Under the pieces are notes generated by a model. It made no database searches. It was not told where the DNA came from and saw nothing but the letters and a program-made list of their open reading frames with translations. This document shows positions 63,326 to 64,000 of a stretch of DNA of 64,000 nt, piece after piece (position 1 is the stretch's first letter; every line of letters begins with the position of its first letter). The translations under genes and the position numbers were made by a program. The stretch comes from a virus. Location of the stretch: positions 1-64,000 of the IMG/VR virus record IMGVR_UViG_3300020448_000003; one strand, 5' to 3'.

Positions 63326-63929
63326 AATTAACCGATAGAACTATTCTATCCTCGTTGGTTTTGTTAGGTTGAGTTTTATGTTTTAACCAACCAGGAAATA
63401 CCAATACATCATTTGTTTGTACTGGTATCTCTTTCCAAATATTCTGTGCTGGTTCTTGGGGTGTACCAAACCTGTGGTATTCAAGTGGGTCTCTAACTAA
63501 GAAATTACCTGACCCCTTCGGTGCTTTCAAGTAACAAGAAATTACCAAGGGTGATGGTGAATGTAAATGTTCACCTGTGTAACCACCACGTTTGTGTATA
63601 TTTACCCAACTCTCACGTGGATATATTCTCATATTATCGAAGTATCCCCAAGATGTCCAGATGGGTACAATTTGTTGATGAATAATATAAAAAAACTTCT
63701 CTAAACATTCCCAGTTATGTGGTGCATAACTCTCTAATGAATGTGATGCTGTAGAGAAAGCATTACCATTTTCTATTCTTGAGTTTGTCCCTGCCTTATC
63801 TAATATAGAACCCACATCAAACTGTAGCGAACCCTCACTCTCATATTCAAAATTATAATTTAATTTATAGAGATAATTAGGTGTAATCGCTAATGGTTTT
63901 GGTGGGTCAGGAGTGACAACAACTTTCAT
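63312..63929 (-). CDS. 2OG-Fe(II) oxygenase-like (205 aa), array member 1
   Basis: H121-L-H123 in YTGEHLHSPSPLVISCYL, distal His184 in PGWLKHKTQP and Arg195 in DRIVLSVNY. An HxH variant of the phage family, with the WLxH pattern that is lost in the degenerate protein at 48244. Overlaps the gene entering from the window edge by 1 bp. Confidence 0.85.
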   Translation of the reverse strand: MKVVVTPDPPKPLAITPNYLYKLNYNFEYESEGSLQFDVGSILDKAGTNSRIENGNAFSTASHSLESYAPHNWECLEKFFYIIHQQIVPIWTSWGYFDNMRIYPRESWVNIHKRGGYTGEHLHSPSPLVISCYLKAPKGSGNFLVRDPLEYHRFGTPQEPAQNIWKEIPVQTNDVLVFPGWLKHKTQPNKTNEDRIVLSVNYESH

Positions 63930-64000
63930 CAGTTATCAAATCGTTTCTTATACTCTTTAGTTAGTTTCTCTTCAATACGTTTCATATATTTCTTCATCTT
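63929..64000 (-). CDS. Partial gene entering the window, basic C-terminus (23 aa seen)
   Basis: Only the last 23 codons lie inside the window, ending in RIEEKLTKEYKKRFDN and stop. The TGA overlaps the next ATG (TGATG), so it belongs to the same operon. Function unknown. Confidence 0.5.
   Translation of the reverse strand, partial: KMKKYMKRIEEKLTKEYKKRFDN

Overview
The window looks like a piece of an AT-rich, T4-like marine myovirus genome, probably a cyanophage (Prochlorococcus/Synechococcus type) or a close relative infecting another marine bacterium. The grounds are recognisable T4-type baseplate proteins gp25, gp6 and gp8 in T4-like order, exact T4-type late promoters (TATAAATA), a DUF4815-type structural protein, several 2-oxoglutarate/Fe(II) oxygenases, and a dense early region of tiny ORFs. 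No photosynthesis gene, tRNA, rRNA or integrase is visible, so the host cannot be fixed from this stretch. Every supported gene lies on the minus strand, so transcription runs from high to low coordinates. Almost all plus-strand ORFs are shadows.

Layout in transcription order. (1) 64000-58233 is an operon entering from outside the window. It holds six consecutive overlapping 2OG-Fe(II) oxygenase-like genes, five small genes and a beta-class DNA methyltransferase, and ends at a hairpin terminator near 58174-58196. (2) 58154-56455 holds an SF2 DEAH helicase and a 137-residue gene that has its own late promoter and terminator. (3) 56368-48968 is an early-type cluster of about 28 small genes, most of 42-135 residues and many touching or overlapping by 1-20 bp. 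It is divided into transcription units by nine copies of a conserved cassette: an inverted repeat (TGTGACA-N10-TGTCACA at its best), a -35 box (TTGAAT or similar) and TATAAT 16 bp further on. (4) 48894-47886 holds a degenerate 2OG oxygenase and a short NUMOD4/HNH protein behind a perfect consensus sigma70 promoter. (5) 47632-45506 holds small genes, an NlpC/P60-type peptidase, an AbrB-like protein and another 2OG oxygenase, behind a second perfect sigma70 promoter. (6) 45525-1 is the tail/baseplate block: an 1136-residue structural protein, a small membrane protein, a PAAR-like protein, a 37-residue ORF, gp25, gp6, a 7141-residue giant protein in the position T4 gives to gp7, three modular virion proteins, gp8, a 2404-residue DUF4815 protein, two small coiled-coil proteins, a terminator, and the start of a tail fibre gene that runs off the window.

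The structural block appears to build a baseplate with an unusually heavy set of host-contact modules: LamG-like, Ig-like, beta-propeller-like, YHYH and GGxGY repeats, plus cupredoxin-like domains. Two of the cupredoxin-like domains keep an amicyanin-style His/Cys-x2-His-x2-Met copper set. The points most worth a second look are the giant protein and its repeat families, the copper-site modules in virion proteins, the tandem array of six 2OG oxygenases upstream of a methyltransferase, and the repeated promoter-operator cassette of the early region. All functional calls are from reading motifs by eye. No database search was possible, so novelty is judged from general knowledge only.
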